Source: Yunchengibacter salinarum
GTDB taxonomy: Bacteria; Pseudomonadota; Alphaproteobacteria; Sphingomonadales; Kordiimonadaceae
Direction: 5' to 3'
Assembly (NCBI RefSeq): GCF_037658235.1
Contig: NZ_JBBJLN010000004.1
Coordinates: forward strand, 1-64,000
Length of the DNA: 64,000 bases
Position numbers and translations under genes: made by a program. Shown here piece after piece: positions 61,297-64,000 of the stretch (position 1 is the first letter of the stretch; every line of letters begins with the position of its first letter). The notes beneath the pieces are model-generated. The model saw nothing but the letters and a program-made list of their open reading frames with translations, was not told the origin of the DNA and ran no database searches.

Positions 61297-61905
61297 ATGC
61301 CCCCCATCAAGGCGATCAGGAACCGTTTTCTGGCAAGGCGCCAGGCATTCGGGCTTTATACGGAACTGGTGTCCGCCGCGCGACAACCGGTATTCCATGA
61401 CCGCTTTCAGGTTCCCGATACACTGGATGGCCGATTCGACATGATCCTGATACATCTGGCGCTGATGGTGCGCCGTCTTGGGCGGGAAGGCGGTGCGTCA
61501 GGGGATCAGCGGCGCGCCGGGCGACACGCGCAGCGGCTCACGCGCCACGTGCAGGAGGCTTTCGTCACGGACATGGACCGCAGCTTGCGCGAAATGGGTG
61601 TTGGCGACATGAGCATCGGCAAGCAGGTTCAGGCGATGGGGGAGGCCTGGTTCGGCCGCCTTCAGGCATATTCCGAAGCGCTTGACGCGGGAACCGGGCC
61701 ACTTGCGGCGGCGCTGGAGCGGAACCTGTATCGTGGCGATAACGCCCCCGGCGCGGAGCCGATCGCCCATTATATGGCGATGGCCGCGACTGCCCTGGAT
61801 CAGATGCCGCTGGCGGACCTGACCGCCCGGCCAGGGGCGCTTCAGGCCGCTTTTCCGCCCGCCGATTCCTTTCCTGACACCGGTAGCGGAGACCCTTCCC
61901 AATGA
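61297..61905 (+). CDS. Ubiquinol-cytochrome c chaperone (CBP3-like)
   Basis: The product has 202 residues. The CBP3/UQCC1 pattern is seen in LYTELVSAARQPVFHDRFQVPDT (split at R), FDMILIHLALMVRRL, and VQEAFVTDMDRSLREMGVGD with MSIGKQVQAMGEAWFGR. It should help assemble cytochrome b into the bc1 complex. Its stop overlaps the DUF177 start by 4 bases. The pairing with DUF177 is common in alphaproteobacteria. Confidence 0.88.
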   Translation: MPPIKAIRNRFLARRQAFGLYTELVSAARQPVFHDRFQVPDTLDGRFDMILIHLALMVRRLGREGGASGDQRRAGRHAQRLTRHVQEAFVTDMDRSLREMGVGDMSIGKQVQAMGEAWFGRLQAYSEALDAGTGPLAAALERNLYRGDNAPGAEPIAHYMAMAATALDQMPLADLTARPGALQAAFPPADSFPDTGSGDPSQ

Positions 61906-62510
61906 CACGAAAAGGCGACGATCGCGTATATTCGCTCTCCTTCACCCTACCGTTACAGGCGGCGGAGCGGGAGGCGCGCACCTATCATCTGGAGGCCCGG
62001 GAGGCGGAACGCCTGAATCTGGCCGAGCGCCTGTCGCTGATCGATGTGGCGGCCCTTTCGGCGGATGTTTCGGTCATGCGGCTGGCCCCGTCCATCGCCG
62101 ACGGGGTGGAAATCCGGGGGCAGGTGCGGGCCACCATCACGCAGCGCTGCGGTGTCAGCCTTGAGCCGGTGCCGGAGTCCATCGACAGTCCGTTCCAGCT
62201 TTGGCTTGTCACGCCAAAGGAAGCCGCCCGGATGGACGAGGAAGACATGCTGATGGATCCTGACGCCCCGGAATATGAAGCCCTGGAAGGGGATGTTCTG
62301 CCCGTGGGGGAGGTTGTCGCCCAGACCCTCGCCCTCGTGATGGACCCGTTTCCCCGCAAATCCGACGCGCCATTGAGCCAACTGGCGGTGGCCAATCCGC
62401 CGAAAAAGGTGACATTCGACGCTCCTGTTGCGGAGGAAACCCCGGCGCGCAAAAATCCCTTTGAAGCGCTGTCGGGCCTTGGCCTTACAGGCAATGACGA
62501 CGGCAAATGA
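61902..62510 (+). CDS. DUF177 (YceD-like) protein
   Basis: The product has 202 residues. It matches DUF177/YceD: VRATITQRCGVSLEPVPESI in the centre, D-L/E-x-x-E-G-D-V-L-P-V-G-E-V-V-A-Q-T-L-A-L-V-M-D-P-F-P-R-K in the second half, and NPFEALSGL at the end. YceD is linked to 23S rRNA accumulation in bacteria and plants. rpmF, which often follows it, is absent here; plsX is next. Confidence 0.88.
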   Translation: MTRKGDDRVYSLSFTLPLQAAEREARTYHLEAREAERLNLAERLSLIDVAALSADVSVMRLAPSIADGVEIRGQVRATITQRCGVSLEPVPESIDSPFQLWLVTPKEAARMDEEDMLMDPDAPEYEALEGDVLPVGEVVAQTLALVMDPFPRKSDAPLSQLAVANPPKKVTFDAPVAEETPARKNPFEALSGLGLTGNDDGK

Positions 62511-62533
62511 ACCGGGGTAAGGGCGGCTGACGC

Positions 62534-62561
62534 TTGAAGTGGCTCGGGAATGCGTTATGGT
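62534..62561 (+). promoter_or_regulatory. Candidate promoter for plsX
   Basis: TTGAAG at 62534-62539 and TATGGT at 62556-62561 are 16 bases apart, within the 125-base gap between the DUF177 gene and plsX. By-eye match only. Confidence 0.45.
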
Positions 62562-62635
62562 CGCTCAGAGTAGGGGCAGTGGCGTCATCGTCCGTAAGGG
62601 TGGTGATTGCCTGTTTGAGAACAAAATAATTGGGT

Positions 62636-63691
62636 ATGCCTGTGGGCAAGAGCATCACGATTGCCGTGGACGCCATGGGAGGCGATCACGGGCCGGATAC
62701 CGTGTTGGCCGGGTTGGCGCAAGCCAGATCCCTGTATCCCGACATCACCTTCCTGATCTACGGGGACGACAGCGTGAATACAGCGCTGGCCGACCACCCC
62801 GCGCTTGAGGGATGCAGCACGGTCCATGTAACCGAAACACAGATCAGCGCGGACGACAAACCGTCTCAGGCGTTGCGCCGAGGGCGGGATTCGTCCATGG
62901 GGCGCGCCATTCAGGCGGTCAAGTCGGGGGAGGCCGACGTTGCGGTGTCCGCCGGGAATACCGGTGCGCTGATGGCACTGGCCAAGTTCATCCTGCGCAC
63001 CCAGCAGGGCATTGATCGGCCCGCCCTGATCTCTCCCATCCCCACATTGCGGGGGGAAAGCGTGATGCTGGACCTAGGCGCCAATCTGGAGTGCGACGCC
63101 CATAATCTGGCCCAGTTCGCTGTAATGGGGGCCGCCTATGTGCGCACCGTGCTGGGGCTCAGCACGCCCAGCGTCGGGCTGCTGAATGTGGGCGTGGAAG
63201 AGCTAAAGGGCAAGGAAGCCATCCGGGAAGCCGGACAGATTCTGCGCCATTCAAACCACCTGAACATCAATTTCCAGGGTTTTGTGGAGGGAACGGACAT
63301 TTCCTCCGGTCGGGTGGACGTGATCGTTACGGACGGCTTTACCGGCAATGTGGCCCTGAAGACCACCGAAGGCACGGCCCGTTTCATCGGCACTCTGCTG
63401 GAGCAAGCGTTCCGGTCTTCCCTTATGACGAAGCTGGGCTATGCGCTGGCCCGTCCGGGGCTTCAATCGCTGCGGGATCATCTGGACCCCAACAACCATA
63501 ATGGCGGCGTCTTTATGGGACTCAACGGCCTTGTGGTGAAAAGCCATGGCGGCGCAAATGTGCATGGGATTGCTTCCGCCGTATCCACGGCACGCGAAAT
63601 GGCGCGCAATAATCTTATTTCTCTGGTGGGGGACGAGTTGACCGCCATTGTGGAAGATGCGCCGGAAAACGATGAAAACGGCGGGGCTTGA
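62636..63691 (+). CDS. plsX: Phosphate acyltransferase PlsX
   Basis: The product has 351 residues from the ATG at 62636. It shows IAVDAMGGDHGP at the start, V-S-A-G-N-T-G-A-L-M-A, L-D-L-G-A-N-L-E-C-D, and VTDGFTGNVALKTTEG. It makes acyl-phosphate from acyl-ACP for phospholipid synthesis. In most alphaproteobacteria fabH follows plsX; here the next gene is ihfA. Confidence 0.96.
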   Translation: MPVGKSITIAVDAMGGDHGPDTVLAGLAQARSLYPDITFLIYGDDSVNTALADHPALEGCSTVHVTETQISADDKPSQALRRGRDSSMGRAIQAVKSGEADVAVSAGNTGALMALAKFILRTQQGIDRPALISPIPTLRGESVMLDLGANLECDAHNLAQFAVMGAAYVRTVLGLSTPSVGLLNVGVEELKGKEAIREAGQILRHSNHLNINFQGFVEGTDISSGRVDVIVTDGFTGNVALKTTEGTARFIGTLLEQAFRSSLMTKLGYALARPGLQSLRDHLDPNNHNGGVFMGLNGLVVKSHGGANVHGIASAVSTAREMARNNLISLVGDELTAIVEDAPENDENGGA

Positions 63692-63765
63692 GCCGGTTTT
63701 TTGAAGTCGTTTTATTTGTTGTCTGTTAAGTGCCTCTGGAAGCTTGGGAAATTCTGCCAAGTGAA

Positions 63766-63794
63766 TTGACTTGAGCGCGCGCTTTCGCTAGCGT
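63766..63794 (+). promoter_or_regulatory. Candidate promoter for ihfA
   Basis: TTGACT at 63766-63771 and TAGCGT at 63789-63794 have a 17-base spacer. The site lies within the 193-base gap between plsX and ihfA and about 90 bases before the ihfA ATG. Confidence 0.45.
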
Positions 63795-63884
63795 TTTCAT
63801 GGTGTTGGTTGTGGCGTGCCCGGCGGGGACATCGCTGATCACGATAGATGATGCGAAACCGTCGGCACAAGAGGGGAACGGGAC

Positions 63885-64000
63885 ATGAGCGACAAGACCT
63901 TGACGCGCGCCGACCTGACGGAATCGGTCTATGAAACCGTGGGGCTGTCGCGCAATGAATCCGCTGATCTGGTGGAAGCGGTGTTGGAAGAGCTTTCCTC
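63885..64000 (+). CDS. ihfA: Integration host factor subunit alpha, N-terminal part (runs off the right edge)
   Basis: The first 38 codons are present: MSDKTLTRADLTESVYETVG, then LSRNESADLVEAVLEELS, which is the two-helix start of HU/IHF alpha subunits. GAGGGGAACGGG precedes the ATG at 63885. IHF alpha bends DNA as a heterodimer with IHF beta. Confidence 0.9.
   Translation, partial: MSDKTLTRADLTESVYETVGLSRNESADLVEAVLEELS

Overview
The window is GC-rich chromosomal DNA that reads as an alphaproteobacterium. The C4-pathway 5-aminolevulinate synthase next to a DUF6898 gene, a Mg/K-type HemB, a RibBA with a dead cyclohydrolase half, an alphaproteobacterial-type long PstA/PstC pair, a CBP3-like cytochrome bc1 chaperone beside a DUF177 gene and plsX, and an H+-pyrophosphatase all point there. 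The large exosortase A (XrtA/PEP-CTERM) polysaccharide cluster would fit Rhodospirillales, Kordiimonadales/Iodidimonadales or sphingomonad relatives; I cannot place the genus from this sequence alone. No rRNA, tRNA, CRISPR array or phage was seen, and no stretch longer than 300 bases lacks a gene.

Layout. 1-239: the end of an IS256-type element sitting in the 3' part of an Lrp/AsnC regulator gene. 264-3577: pepN and an XRE regulator. 3770-6283 (minus): a PEP-CTERM protein with 38 perfect GGGDT repeats. 6417-7989: a CobT-like protein lacking its catalytic glutamate, then a uracil-DNA glycosylase. 8010-27390: an almost gapless plus-strand XrtA exopolysaccharide cluster (priming sugar transferase, PrsT TPR protein, glycosyltransferases, GalE-type epimerase, export lipoprotein, chain-length protein, BY-kinase, outer-membrane beta-barrel, AAA ATPase, deacetylase, FemAB protein, exosortase A, amidotransferase). 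35345-27454 (minus): phoR, a clear Pho box, pstS-pstC-pstA-pstB-phoU-phoB. 35520-38647: a three-gene cassette made of a Tat-exported acidic protein, a PqqD-like/HPr-kinase-like fusion protein and a nucleotidyltransferase. 38696-46374: housekeeping genes (gph, class II DAHP synthase, nadE, gltX, cysS, trmJ). 46468-50401: a secreted C-type-lectin-like protein, hemB, a MarR regulator, hemA, DUF6898. 50557-60491: rpiB-glyA-nrdR-ribD-ribE-ribBA-ribH-nusB-thiL-fliL-like-hppA. 60601-64000: bamE (minus), a CBP3 chaperone, DUF177, plsX and the start of ihfA.

How the genes work together. The XrtA cluster encodes both an exported polysaccharide and the machinery that sorts PEP-CTERM proteins; the repeat protein at 3770-6283 is a nearby substrate by its C-terminal signal. 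The pho/pst block is a self-contained phosphate-sensing and uptake regulon. The cassette at 35520-38647, next to phoR, is the least explained part: an RRE-like (PqqD) domain fused to an HprK-type kinase, coupled by a 4-nt overlap to an NTP_transf_5 nucleotidyltransferase and preceded by a small exported acidic protein. It resembles the TIGRFAM HPr-rel-A system and the kinase/nucleotidyltransferase tailoring pair of some lasso-peptide operons, but no maturase, cyclase or protease of such a pathway is beside it. This is the best candidate here for an undescribed system.
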